Notes under the pieces: model-generated
Database searches by the model: none
What the model was told of the DNA's origin: nothing
The model's input: the letters and a program-made list of their open reading frames with translations, nothing else
Source of the DNA: Spirochaetia bacterium
GTDB lineage: Bacteria > Spirochaetota > Spirochaetia > Treponematales > Breznakiellaceae
Assembly (NCBI GenBank): GCA_025997655.1
Contig: BNUW01000046.1
Location: 1 to 16,517 of the forward strand
DNA length: 16,517 bases
Reading direction: 5' to 3'
Made by a program: the position numbers and the translations under genes
Part shown: one piece after another, positions 1-7,384 of the stretch
Layout: each line of letters opens with the position of its first letter
Position numbering within the stretch: position 1 is the first letter of the stretch

Positions 1-1
1 G

Positions 2-70
2 GCAAGCGAAGCATCGGAAGCTATTCAGAACAGTCTGGCTAAAGCCAGTGAAGTAAGGGGAGGGCAGTAG
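2..70 (+). CDS. C-terminal end of an unidentified upstream gene (partial)
   Basis: An open frame runs from the window edge to TAG at 68-70 and stops one base before the hydrogenase ATG. The visible 22 residues end EAIQNSLAKASEVRGGQ, an Ala/Glu-rich stretch that would form an amphipathic helix. The other two plus frames stop at 42 and 56 and are less helix-like, so this frame is preferred without certainty. The hydrogenase ribosome binding site (AGGGGAGGG, 56-64) would lie inside its last codons, which is usual for tight operons. In hydrogen-dependent CO2 reductase clusters the gene before the hydrogenase encodes a small HycB-type ferredoxin subunit. That identity cannot be shown from this fragment. 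Confidence 0.35.
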   Translation, partial: ASEASEAIQNSLAKASEVRGGQ

Positions 71-71
71 A

Positions 72-1442
72 ATGGCGGTAATTCAGATTGACAAAGATCT
101 TTGCACGGGGTGTCAGGAATGCACCAAGGTCTGTCCCACTTTTGCTATTGAAGGTGAAGCCGGGGAAGCGCAGACCCTCGTTGAAGAACGCTGTGTTATG
201 TGCGGCCAGTGCGTACAGAAGTGTAAGTCCTATGTTTCCCTGATCGATCACGGTAAGGAAGCGTATGCCGCAAAACGTGCGGAACGTCTGCTCCCGGAAA
301 CGGTACAGGAGCCCCTTTTTGCGGCCCACAACGTCACCCACCTGGCGGAACTTATTGCCGCCTTGGCTGACCCCAACAAGTTTACGGTTGTACAGTCCGC
401 TCCGGCGGTACGGGTCGGCATTGCGGAAGACTTCGGTCTGCCCCTGGGTTCCCTGGCCTCCGGCAAGATGGCTGCGGCCCTCCGGAAGGTAGGCTTTGAC
501 CGGGTCTACGACACCAACTTTTCCGCCGACCTTACCATTATGGAAGAAGGCACGGAACTGGTGGAGCGGGTTACCAAGGGCGGTATACTGCCCATGTTTA
601 CCTCCTGCTGTCCTGCGTGGGTTAAGTACCTGGAGACCAACCATCCCCAGCTTACCAAGCACCTTTCCACCTGCAAAAGCCCCCAGCAAATGGCCGGCCC
701 GGTCTTCAAGACCTACGGCGCCAAGATTGACAAGGTAAAGGCCGATAAGATATATAACGTGTCGGTCATGCCCTGTACCTGTAAGACCTATGAGGCTGCC
801 CGGCCGGAGATGAATGCCTCAGGTCACCAGGATATCGACGTGGTTATCACCACCCGGGAACTGGGCTACCTGATTAAGTACAAGGGGATAGACCTGGCAA
901 CCCTGCCCGATGAGCAATTTGACATGCCCCTTGGGGAGTACACCGGCGCGGGAGCTATCTTCGGCGTTACCGGTGGTGTTATGGAAGCGGCTCTGCGGAC
1001 CGGCTATACCCTCATCACCGGCAAGGAACTGGGGAACAAGGACCTGGATTTCCAGGCCGTGCGCGGTTCCGATGGTTTCCGTACGGCGGCCATTAAGATC
1101 GGCGATCTCACCCTCAAGGTTGGGATTGTGACGAACTTAAAGAACATCGATCCGATTATCGAACAGCTCAAAGCCGGAACCCTGGACTGCCACTTCGTGG
1201 AGGTCATGACCTGCCCCGAAGGCTGTATCACCGGCGGCGGCCAGCCGAAACTGCTTTCGGATGTTGACCGGCAGGATGCCAACGACAAACGGCGCGAGGC
1301 GATTTATCAGCATGATAAGGATCTGCCCCTGCGGAAGTCCCATGAAAGCAGCGCGATAAAGAAGATCTACGCGGAATATTTGGAGAAGCCCTGCGGCCAC
1401 AAGTCCCACGAGCTTCTGCACACCCATTACAAGCATGATTAA
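72..1442 (+). CDS. hydA: [FeFe] hydrogenase catalytic subunit, two [4Fe-4S] plus H-cluster domain
   Basis: This 456-residue enzyme reversibly converts protons and electrons to H2. An N-terminal 2x[4Fe-4S] ferredoxin domain shows C11-C14-C17-C21 and C41-C44-C47-C51. The H-cluster domain carries all three family signatures: TSCCPAW at 177-183, MPCTCK at 233-238, and MTCPEGC (379-385) followed by GGGQP (388-392). The proton-channel region has DLTIMEEGTEL around residue 155. There is no signal peptide, so it should be cytoplasmic. Length and domain order match the compact M2 type rather than the longer, four-cluster CpI type. Retained H-cluster cysteines argue for a real catalyst and against the sensory HydS group. 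A strong Shine-Dalgarno lies 7 nt before ATG. Its last 8 bases overlap mobA. Two signature positions are unusual: Cys237, where Ala is common, and Thr380-Cys381-Pro-Glu in place of Ala-Cys-Pro-Gly. Confidence 0.96.
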   Translation: MAVIQIDKDLCTGCQECTKVCPTFAIEGEAGEAQTLVEERCVMCGQCVQKCKSYVSLIDHGKEAYAAKRAERLLPETVQEPLFAAHNVTHLAELIAALADPNKFTVVQSAPAVRVGIAEDFGLPLGSLASGKMAAALRKVGFDRVYDTNFSADLTIMEEGTELVERVTKGGILPMFTSCCPAWVKYLETNHPQLTKHLSTCKSPQQMAGPVFKTYGAKIDKVKADKIYNVSVMPCTCKTYEAARPEMNASGHQDIDVVITTRELGYLIKYKGIDLATLPDEQFDMPLGEYTGAGAIFGVTGGVMEAALRTGYTLITGKELGNKDLDFQAVRGSDGFRTAAIKIGDLTLKVGIVTNLKNIDPIIEQLKAGTLDCHFVEVMTCPEGCITGGGQPKLLSDVDRQDANDKRREAIYQHDKDLPLRKSHESSAIKKIYAEYLEKPCGHKSHELLHTHYKHD

Positions 1443-2058
1443 AGAATCCCGTCCCCTGACCGGCAGCGCCCTGATTCTGGGCGGCGGCCGGGGGACACGG
1501 ATTGGCTATGACAAAAAGAAGCTGGAACTGGGGGGCGTAAGCGTACTGAACCGCTTGGCTTCCCAGTTACAGACCGTGTTTACCGAGGTTTTGATTTCGT
1601 CCAACGAACCGGTGAAAACACCTACCGGTGTTCCGCTTCCCGGTATCCCCGTCCTGCCCGACCGGGTGGGAGAGGGCCCCATGGCGGGTATCTACCAGGG
1701 TCTTTTACACTGCACGGCTGAATATCTCTACGTGGTGGCCTGCGATATGCCCTTTGTCAATGTTGGGTACATTTCCTATATGCGGGAGCTTATCGCGCAG
1801 GAAGGTATGGATGTCTGCGTTGCCCGGCATGGTGACGGCGGGCTGGAACTGTTCAATTCATTTTACAAAAAAAGCTGCGCGGCGCTTATGGGGGAGGCCT
1901 TGGCCAAGGGGGAGTACAAGATACGGCTTGTCTTTGACCGGCTGAAGGTGCATGAGGTCGATGACGGGACTTTGCAAAAGTTTGATGACGGGAAGATGTT
2001 TTTCAATATTAATTACAAAGAAGATTTGGAAGCGGCGGAACAGAAGAATATGCCGTAA
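1435..2058 (+). CDS. mobA: molybdenum cofactor guanylyltransferase
   Basis: MobA transfers GMP from GTP to molybdopterin, giving the guanine dinucleotide cofactor of DMSO-reductase-family enzymes such as formate dehydrogenase. The 207-residue protein shows the nucleotidyltransferase glycine loop LILGGGRGTRIG (residues 13-24) with the DKKKLEL segment after it. The PDRVGEGPMAGI segment (75-86) and the metal-binding ACDMPF segment (102-107) follow, and FFNINYKEDL near the end matches the usual MobA C-terminal Asn motif. Length is close to the usual 190-200. The ATG overlaps the hydrogenase stop (ATGATTAA, 1435-1442) with no good ribosome binding site of its own, so translation is probably coupled. 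Placement directly behind a hydrogenase suggests cofactor supply for a Mo/W enzyme in the same operon. A CTP-using relative (MocA-like) is the main alternative. Confidence 0.88.
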   Translation: MIKESRPLTGSALILGGGRGTRIGYDKKKLELGGVSVLNRLASQLQTVFTEVLISSNEPVKTPTGVPLPGIPVLPDRVGEGPMAGIYQGLLHCTAEYLYVVACDMPFVNVGYISYMRELIAQEGMDVCVARHGDGGLELFNSFYKKSCAALMGEALAKGEYKIRLVFDRLKVHEVDDGTLQKFDDGKMFFNINYKEDLEAAEQKNMP

Positions 2059-2082
2059 ACCGTGGCTTGCCAAGTCAACGGT
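2059..2082 (+). terminator. possible stem-loop terminator after mobA
   Basis: Directly after the mobA stop, ACCGTGGCTT can pair with AAGTC-A-ACGGT around a 3-nt GCC loop, giving about 10 pairs with one bulged A and one G-U pair. No U-run follows, so it is not a textbook intrinsic terminator. It may be a Rho-assisted end or a 3'-stabilising hairpin. The remaining 110 bases before the next gene show nothing else convincing. Confidence 0.3.
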
Positions 2083-2194
2083 GGTGTACAACTGGGCCAA
2101 AGGAAAGATGGATGTTACAATGTCTTTCATGCCATGAGATGCAGGAAAGATTTTTACCATTAACGGAGATTATCAGCGGCACGCTTTTGCGATG

Positions 2195-2550
2195 CTATCT
2201 ATCAAGCCAGTAGTCCCAGTTATATCTGATTTCAAATTCCGCCGTAATCCCATTGGCGCCACTTACCCTCACTTTGGAGACGTACCATTTAGCATAATTT
2301 ACAGTCCAAGTATCGGGACAATAGGCCCACACCGTAAAGCTGGCGGTACCGCCGCACATGATACTGCCTATTTCGATTGTCTGCCATAAATCTTTGTAGA
2401 TATATGGTGACATTAAGAACAAATCATCATTTACGGTGATAGTTAAGCGGCCGGTTGGCTGATTGCCCGTATTGGTGATGAGTACGGTTACGCTCTTTTC
2501 TCTGGATACCCCGATCTTTCCCCAGTCAAGACGCCCGGTCTGGCTTAGTT
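2195..2550 (-). pseudogene. out-of-frame fifth repeat of the adjacent lipoprotein
   Basis: On the minus strand this stretch encodes LSQTGRLDWGKIGVSREKSV, then TNTGNQPTGRLTITV, a FTVWAYCPDTW core and VRVSGANGITAEF, ending WDYWLDR-stop. This is the same domain pattern as the four in-frame repeats of the lipoprotein upstream of it, including the near-invariant TNTGNQ.TG and SG.NGI.A.F segments. It is one frame off from that gene. Compared with the other repeat junctions (GGCATCAGCCTAAGC), the sequence here reads GGCATCAACTAAGC, one base shorter, which makes a TAA. No start codon with a ribosome binding site precedes it, so it is probably the lost C-terminal domain and not a separate gene. It is the most diverged repeat and is rich in Trp and Tyr. 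Confidence 0.7.
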
Positions 2551-4398
2551 GATGCCATACGTGGCGGCTCTGTTGTCTACCGTCAAGCTGACCCAAAAAC
2601 TCGCCCTAATCCCATTGCTGCCGCTTACCGTTATCGCGGCGGCATAGCTCCCCTCCGAAAGTCCGTACCTGGACATGGACATGGGACCCACCATAAAGCT
2701 GCCGGTACCGCCTACCGGGATACTGCTTATTCCGGTTGTTGAGAGGATAAAAGGGGTAGGATAAGGATAGTAGTTAGCCCCGAAGGTAATGGAGACCGTT
2801 AAGGGGCCGGTTGCCTGATCACCCGTATTGGTGACGGTGATGGTTCTTGGGGGATACAGCCCATAATTCGTTGCTACCGTCTTGAAGGTATAGGTCCCGG
2901 TCTCGCTTAGTCTGATGCCATATATGGGCGCGGGGTTTACCCTAAAGCTGACCGGATGCGGAGAACTCGCCGTAAGCCCATTGCCGCCGCTTACCATTAC
3001 CGTGGCGGTATAGGGAGAGGGTCTTACCGCAAGGGCGGTTTTGGGAACCACCGTAATGGTAGCGGTCCCGTACGCGGCGATGTTGCTTATTCCGGTTGTT
3101 GAGAGGGTGAAAGAAGTGCTGTCAGCCCCGGTAAGGGAGGCCGTTAAGGGGCCGGTTGCCTGATTGCCCTCATTGATGACGGTGACGGTTTTTGCGGTCT
3201 GCGCCCCATAACCCGCTGTTGCCGCCGGGAAGATATAGTCGCTGCGCTGCGTGTCTAGTCTGATGCCATACGTGGGCGTGGGGGTGAACGTACTGACCGT
3301 AACGCTGACCATAAAGCTCGCCGTAAGCCCATTGCCGCCGCTTACCGTTACCGTGGCGATATGGGTTTTATCCGGAAGGGCATCGCGGAGATACACCGCA
3401 AAGGTTTTGCTATAGCCTACCGCGATACTGCTTATTCCGGTTGTTGAGAGGGTGAAAGAAGTGCTGTCAGCCCCGGTAAGGGAGGCCGTTAAGGCGCCGG
3501 TCGCCTGATTGCCCGTATTGGTGACGGTTACGACTCTTGGGTTTGACGACAAATAACCCCCGTATGAATTTTTTAGTGCCGACGGGAAGGTATAGCCGCC
3601 GGTCTCGCTTAGGCTGATGCCATACGTGGCGGCGCTGTTGTTTACCGTAAAGCTGACCGTAAAACTCGCCGTAATCCCATTGCCGTCGCTTACCGTTACC
3701 GTGGCGGTATAGGTGTTTACCGCAAGGGCGGTGTTGGGAACCACCGTAAAGGTGTCGGCGCCGCCTGCCGCGAGACTGCTTATTTCGGTTGGCGCCAGGG
3801 TAAAAGAAGTGCGGTCAGCCCCGGTAAGGGAGGCCGTTAAGGCGCCGGTTGCCTGATTGCCCGTATTGGTGACGGTGACGGTTAGTGGGGTCTGCGCCTC
3901 ATAACCTTCTGTTACCGCCGGGAAGGTATAGGTCCCGGTCTCGCTTAGGCTGATGGGCTGGGCGGGGCTTGCCGTTGCGGTAATTCCGGCGCTTTCGTTG
4001 CCGGCGGTATCCACCGTCTTTACGGTAAAGGTGTACTGCGTGTCATTGGTCAGGCCGGTAATCGTGATGGTTTGGGTTCCCTTGGGAACAACCCATTGGG
4101 CGAAACTGCCCGGATACGTGATTTTAACGTTTGCGAAGTCGCCGTCCGCAGGCTCAGTCCAGGTAAGGACTACCTGGGTGTTTCCGGCGGCGGCATTTAA
4201 GCTCCCTACCTCCGCCGGGGCGGTACTGTCGGTCGCTGGGGCGACAGAGGTGACAGGGGCGGTGATGTCAGAGGCAAAGTCGCAGCCTGCAAGGGCCAGC
4301 GCCGCAATAAGGGTGATAAGAAACCTTAGATTAGGCCCAAAACCGGTGGACTTTAGTCCGCTTGAGGAGCACAGCTTTTTGTCGGATAGACTTTGCAT
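2545..4398 (-). CDS. repeat-containing surface lipoprotein (FN3 plus four choice-of-anchor-D-like domains)
   Basis: The 617-residue product is a predicted exported lipoprotein: a basic n-region, the hydrophobic segment LRFLITLIAALALAGC, and a lipobox cysteine at residue 39. A fibronectin type III domain follows (about 60-145: VVLTWTEPADGD, then TITGLTNDTQYTFTVKTVDTAG). Four beta-sandwich repeats of about 100-115 residues come next, each with a SLSETG.YTF opening, VTVTNTGNQATG, a SLTGADSTSFTLS core and VSGGNGLTASF. They resemble choice-of-anchor-D/HYDIN-type Ig-like domains. A likely role is adhesion or surface binding. Start choice: an in-frame ATG at 4452 lies upstream of the predicted transcription start, while ATG 4398 has a GAAGGAA ribosome binding site 6 nt ahead, so 4398 is preferred. 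The frame ends at TAA (2545-2547) exactly at a repeat boundary because of a probable one-base deletion. Confidence 0.8.
   Translation of the reverse strand: MQSLSDKKLCSSSGLKSTGFGPNLRFLITLIAALALAGCDFASDITAPVTSVAPATDSTAPAEVGSLNAAAGNTQVVLTWTEPADGDFANVKITYPGSFAQWVVPKGTQTITITGLTNDTQYTFTVKTVDTAGNESAGITATASPAQPISLSETGTYTFPAVTEGYEAQTPLTVTVTNTGNQATGALTASLTGADRTSFTLAPTEISSLAAGGADTFTVVPNTALAVNTYTATVTVSDGNGITASFTVSFTVNNSAATYGISLSETGGYTFPSALKNSYGGYLSSNPRVVTVTNTGNQATGALTASLTGADSTSFTLSTTGISSIAVGYSKTFAVYLRDALPDKTHIATVTVSGGNGLTASFMVSVTVSTFTPTPTYGIRLDTQRSDYIFPAATAGYGAQTAKTVTVINEGNQATGPLTASLTGADSTSFTLSTTGISNIAAYGTATITVVPKTALAVRPSPYTATVMVSGGNGLTASSPHPVSFRVNPAPIYGIRLSETGTYTFKTVATNYGLYPPRTITVTNTGDQATGPLTVSITFGANYYPYPTPFILSTTGISSIPVGGTGSFMVGPMSMSRYGLSEGSYAAAITVSGSNGIRASFWVSLTVDNRAATYGIN
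2551..3960 (-). repeat. tandem domain repeats inside the lipoprotein gene
   Basis: Four repeat units of roughly 315-360 bp are visible, beginning near 3957, 3627, 3270 and 2925 (reading leftward), with a fifth beyond the frame break. Some segments are nearly identical at DNA level. A 66-nt block at 3084-3149 recurs exactly at 3429-3494, an offset of 345 bp (115 codons). That identity, in otherwise diverged units, points to recent duplication or gene conversion. Confidence 0.85.
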
Positions 4399-4434
4399 AG
4401 TAATTCCTTCGTTATTTAGATATTGTTTCCTTTG

Positions 4435-4463
4435 ATTATCGCCTGTTTTCACTGATATATCAA
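4435..4463 (-). promoter_or_regulatory. sigma-70-like promoter of the repeat lipoprotein
   Basis: On the minus strand, a -35 box TTGATA (4458-4463) is followed by a 17-nt spacer and a -10 box GATAAT (4435-4440). Transcription would start near 4428, giving a leader of about 30 nt that contains the GAAGGAA ribosome binding site of the 4398 start. The -35 box overlaps a 10-bp palindrome TGATATATCA (4453-4462), a possible operator. Confidence 0.6.
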
Positions 4464-4469
4464 GGAAAA

Positions 4470-4493
4470 AGGACGGAAATCATGCTCCGTCCT
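4470..4493. other. inverted repeat upstream of the lipoprotein promoter
   Basis: Perfect 8-bp arms AGGACGGA and TCCGTCCT flank an 8-nt loop. Read on the minus strand, the stem is followed by a short T-run (complement of 4466-4470), so it could stop stray minus-strand transcription before the lipoprotein promoter. It could equally be a protein-binding dyad in this divergent intergenic region (4464-4572). Nothing else distinct was seen between it and hflX. Confidence 0.4.
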
Positions 4494-4572
4494 CCACGGA
4501 AAACAAACTCCGGCTTACCTTCAATGGGAATCCCTCACTCCTGAGTACCACTTTCCCCGCTCTTCATTTGGA

Positions 4573-5883
4573 ATGGATTATCATCGTTTTGTATGCCATA
4601 GTGGATCCATGGCTGCTTTATTATACGAAACCGAACCCGCCCCCACACGGGCTTTTCTGATAGGTATCCGGAATGATCGTTCCGATGTTGCGGTGGCGGA
4701 ATCTGAGACGGAGTCTCTGGCGAAGGAGTTGGCGGGGCTGGCCCGGACCTTGGGCTTTGAGATCGCCGCCCAGGAAAAGGTGCATGTCCGGGATCATCAT
4801 CATAAATTTGGACTGGGCACCGGGAAGGCCGATGAGATTGCCGAAAAGGCGGCGGATTTGGGGGTGGACTGTCTGGTCTTTGACGGGGATTTGACCCCCT
4901 CCCAGCAGCGGAACTGGGAACGGCTTACGGGGATTGCCGCGGTGGACCGGCAGGAACTTATTATCCAGATATTTGCGGGGCGGGCACAGACCCGTGAGGC
5001 GGAGATCCAGGTAGCCCTGGCGCAGCTTTTCTACTCATTGCCCCGGCTGACCCATAAGTACATCGACCTCTCCCGGCAACGGGGGGGACGCTACGGGACC
5101 AAGGGTTCCGGGGAAACCAAGCTGGAAACCGACCGGCGCCAGGTGGAGCAGCGCATATACCGGCTCAAAGAGGAACTGGCGGAGGTCCGCAAGCAACGGG
5201 CGGTCCAGCGGAAGAAGCGGGACAAGGAATCGGCGTCCTGCGCCCTGGTGGGGTACACCAATTCGGGGAAGTCCAGCCTGCTCAACGCCCTGACCGGGGC
5301 CGGGGTGTTGGCGGAGGACAAGCTTTTCGCCACCCTGGACGCCACCACCCGTATCCTCCCCGGCAAGGGCCCCGGCCTGGTCATCACCGATACGGTGGGC
5401 TTTATCCGCCGTCTGCCCCATGCCCTGGTGGACGCCTTCCGTTCCACCCTGGAAGAAGCTGCCCAGGCGGATCTGCTGGTCCACGTCCTTGACGCCTCGG
5501 ACCCTGATATTGACCGCTTTTATGAAACCACCCTATCGGTGCTGCGCGATTTAGGGGCCGACAAAAAGCCCATGCTCACGGCGCTGAACAAGGTTGACCG
5601 CCTGGAAAACGATGCGGTAGACAGCCTGCTCCGCCGTTACCCCGGCAGCATCCCTGTTTCCGCCCTGACCGGCAAGGGCCTTGACGAGCTGGCCCGGCGG
5701 ATGAGCGCCGCCCTTTCCGGCCCGGTGCAGCGCTTCCGTTTTCCCCCGGACCGTTCCGACCTTGCCGCCCTGATACACCGGAACGGGACGGTGCTGCAGG
5801 AAACCTACGAGGGAACCTACATTGAGGTGGAGGCCCGGGTGGAGGAGCAGGTCGTGGAAAAACTGCGGGACTATCTGGTTTAG
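4573..5883 (+). CDS. hflX: ribosome-associated GTPase HflX
   Basis: HflX binds the 50S subunit and splits stalled or hibernating 70S ribosomes after stress. The 436-residue protein has the family N-terminal domain (KFGLGTGKADEIAEKA about 78-93; LTPSQQRNWE about 107-116; GSGETKLETDRR about 178-189), a charged linker coiled coil (about 190-218), then the G domain. G-domain motifs are the P-loop GYTNSGKS (227-234), FATLDATTR (252-260), DTVGFI (273-278), NKVD (339-342) and SALTGKG (363-369). The family normally reads GPGETQLETDRR, so Ser and Lys replace Pro and Gln here. The ATG at 4573 gives 436 residues. An alternative ATG at 4609 (residue 13) would trim a poorly conserved extension, and neither has a strong ribosome binding site. 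It stands alone, converging on hexokinase. Confidence 0.95.
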   Translation: MDYHRFVCHSGSMAALLYETEPAPTRAFLIGIRNDRSDVAVAESETESLAKELAGLARTLGFEIAAQEKVHVRDHHHKFGLGTGKADEIAEKAADLGVDCLVFDGDLTPSQQRNWERLTGIAAVDRQELIIQIFAGRAQTREAEIQVALAQLFYSLPRLTHKYIDLSRQRGGRYGTKGSGETKLETDRRQVEQRIYRLKEELAEVRKQRAVQRKKRDKESASCALVGYTNSGKSSLLNALTGAGVLAEDKLFATLDATTRILPGKGPGLVITDTVGFIRRLPHALVDAFRSTLEEAAQADLLVHVLDASDPDIDRFYETTLSVLRDLGADKKPMLTALNKVDRLENDAVDSLLRRYPGSIPVSALTGKGLDELARRMSAALSGPVQRFRFPPDRSDLAALIHRNGTVLQETYEGTYIEVEARVEEQVVEKLRDYLV

Positions 5884-5903
5884 GGATCAAAATATTAGGA
5901 AAG

Positions 5904-5976
5904 GTCCACGGATTACACGGATAGACACGGATGGAATTCTTAATCTTATCCGTGTTCATCTGTGCAATCCGTGGAC
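5904..5976. repeat. long imperfect inverted repeat between hflX and hexokinase
   Basis: Two 29-nt arms (5904-5932 and 5948-5976) pair with four mismatches around a 15-nt loop; the outer 11 bases (GTCCACGGATT) match perfectly. Each arm is itself built from a CACGGAT motif repeated three times in slightly varied form. It sits between two convergent genes, 20 bases after hflX stops and about 20 bases after hexokinase stops, where it could act as a bidirectional transcript end or an mRNA-stabilising hairpin. No strong U-run adjoins it. CACGGATTACACGGAT-type hairpins are, to my knowledge, dispersed in several bacterial groups; that is recollection, not a search. Confidence 0.75.
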
Positions 5977-5996
5977 ACTCTTACTTTTTCTTAAAC

Positions 5997-7346
5997 CTAT
6001 TCTGTCAATGCAGCTACCGCAGCGCCCAGAAGTGACGCCTGTTCCACCGGCGCTATGACGAATGACCGGGGCTTAGCGGAATTCAGCATGGTATGCAGGT
6101 AGGCTTCCAGGGCTTCACGCATACCCCGGTAGCGCATATAGGTGGTTCCCTCCACGGCTATCCGCACCGGAGCGAAGGGATCGTAGCCCGTATCCATGTG
6201 TTCCACCGTGGCGGCGAGTATCGCTGCGGAAAACAGTGCCCCGCGTTGGGTAATGATGGAACAAAGGTAGACGAAGGAGGTCAGGGCGTCCCGTTCATCC
6301 TTGCCAAAAAGTTCCCCCAGGGGACCCTCCGGGGCAAGAGGATCCTGCAAAAAGGCGCTGAGGTCCTTGGTTTGCAGAACGGGCCAGGAGAGAAATTCGC
6401 CGGATTTCTTAAACCGCAGCACACCATCCCTAACGGCTTGTTTGAGTATGTGCAGGTTGAGGGGTCCCAGGTAGGCGCCGGATGTGGCCTTTTCCAGGGT
6501 ATAGGTCCCGGGGTTTTTCGTGGTAGCATCATATTCCCGATCCAGGTAACCCTGGTAGCGGTGGGTGAAGGTGCCGGTCTCGCAGACCACAATCTGGGGG
6601 GAGGATTCGGCGTGGAAGCCGATCTTGGGGATGCTTTTTTCCGGGTAGGCGGTGTTGAATCCGGTCCCAAGGATGCAGCCGATTACGGGGCCGCCCGGCC
6701 CTTGCCCGTCGGCGGGCTTAATCTCCGCGATGCCGCAGAGCAAGGTGGCAACCGTATCGTTGAGGAGGACGATCTTTTCCGGGGCCTTTACCCCTCTTTG
6801 CGCCAGGGCTTCCCGGAGTCCCCGGCCTATGGCCTTGCCAATCACTTCCGGGGCATCCACTTCCTTGCTAAAGGCCATGAGTATCCCGTCCGCTTCCTTC
6901 GTTATCTCCATGGGATAGGAAAAACAAAACCCGATTCCCTGAATATCATTGCTATCCTCGAGAAGCGGCGCAGTAACATCGGCAATTTCATCGAAAAACT
7001 GTTCCGCGTTTATCCGGCCCTGCGTACCGGGCATGGGGACCTTCCGGGTTCCCCCGGCAGAACCGGGAACCGTAGTTCCTTTGCCGTTTTCGTCAAACCG
7101 TACCCGCGCCGCCCTGAGGTTGGTACCCCCCGCATCCAGGGCGATCACGGTTTTCCCCACAGGTATGCGGCTCACCGGGCTGATGGCGGCGGGGATCATG
7201 GGGAGGCTGGAACTCTGCCCCCGCAGCCCCCGTTCCATATCAACACGAATATCCCGTACCAGTTGTACCGGATCGACAATATCATAATGAAACCCATAGT
7301 GACGGGCAAACTCGGCTAATTCCTCAGGCTTAAAAGATGAACCCAT
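5997..7346 (-). CDS. hexokinase (eukaryote-type fold, treponemal)
   Basis: Phosphorylates glucose or related hexoses with ATP at the entry of glycolysis in the cytoplasm. The 449 residues contain the phosphate-1 motif ALDAGGTNLRAARV (69-82), a sugar-binding segment GIGFCFSYPMEI (137-148), LLNDTVATLLCG (194-205) with catalytic base D197, the phosphate-2 motif GCILGTGFNTAY (223-234), and the EKATSGAYLGPL segment (285-296) shared with eukaryotic hexokinases. The adenosine motif appears as EGTTYMRY near the C-terminus. This is the long hexokinase family, close in size to the annotated Treponema pallidum enzyme, and not the short bacterial glucokinase. A ribosome binding site AGAGGAG lies about 10 nt before ATG; a nearer ATG at 7353 is out of frame. 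It may be co-transcribed behind the toxin-antitoxin pair, from which it is separated by 38 bp. Confidence 0.93.
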   Translation of the reverse strand: MGSSFKPEELAEFARHYGFHYDIVDPVQLVRDIRVDMERGLRGQSSSLPMIPAAISPVSRIPVGKTVIALDAGGTNLRAARVRFDENGKGTTVPGSAGGTRKVPMPGTQGRINAEQFFDEIADVTAPLLEDSNDIQGIGFCFSYPMEITKEADGILMAFSKEVDAPEVIGKAIGRGLREALAQRGVKAPEKIVLLNDTVATLLCGIAEIKPADGQGPGGPVIGCILGTGFNTAYPEKSIPKIGFHAESSPQIVVCETGTFTHRYQGYLDREYDATTKNPGTYTLEKATSGAYLGPLNLHILKQAVRDGVLRFKKSGEFLSWPVLQTKDLSAFLQDPLAPEGPLGELFGKDERDALTSFVYLCSIITQRGALFSAAILAATVEHMDTGYDPFAPVRIAVEGTTYMRYRGMREALEAYLHTMLNSAKPRSFVIAPVEQASLLGAAVAALTE

Positions 7347-7384
7347 ACCAGCATAACTCCTCTTTAGTGCAGTTTTTTGGCCGC

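Noticed and set aside
2179..2195. GCACGC-TTTT-GCGATGC hairpin as terminator of the lipoprotein gene
   Set aside because: The stem is short, has a bulge and overlaps the end of the out-of-frame repeat, with no T-run on either strand.
2545..3960. Diversity-generating retroelement or CRISPR array in the repeat region
   Set aside because: Repeats encode protein domains, there is no reverse transcriptase or spacer pattern, and differences are not adenine-specific.
3953..4435. 160-codon plus-strand frame opposite the lipoprotein N-terminus
   Set aside because: It mirrors the signal peptide and FN3 coding sequence and has no ribosome binding site or recognisable domain.
6093..7319. 408-codon open frame on the plus strand
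   Set aside because: It lies entirely antisense to the hexokinase gene, has no family-like motifs and reflects the high GC of that gene.
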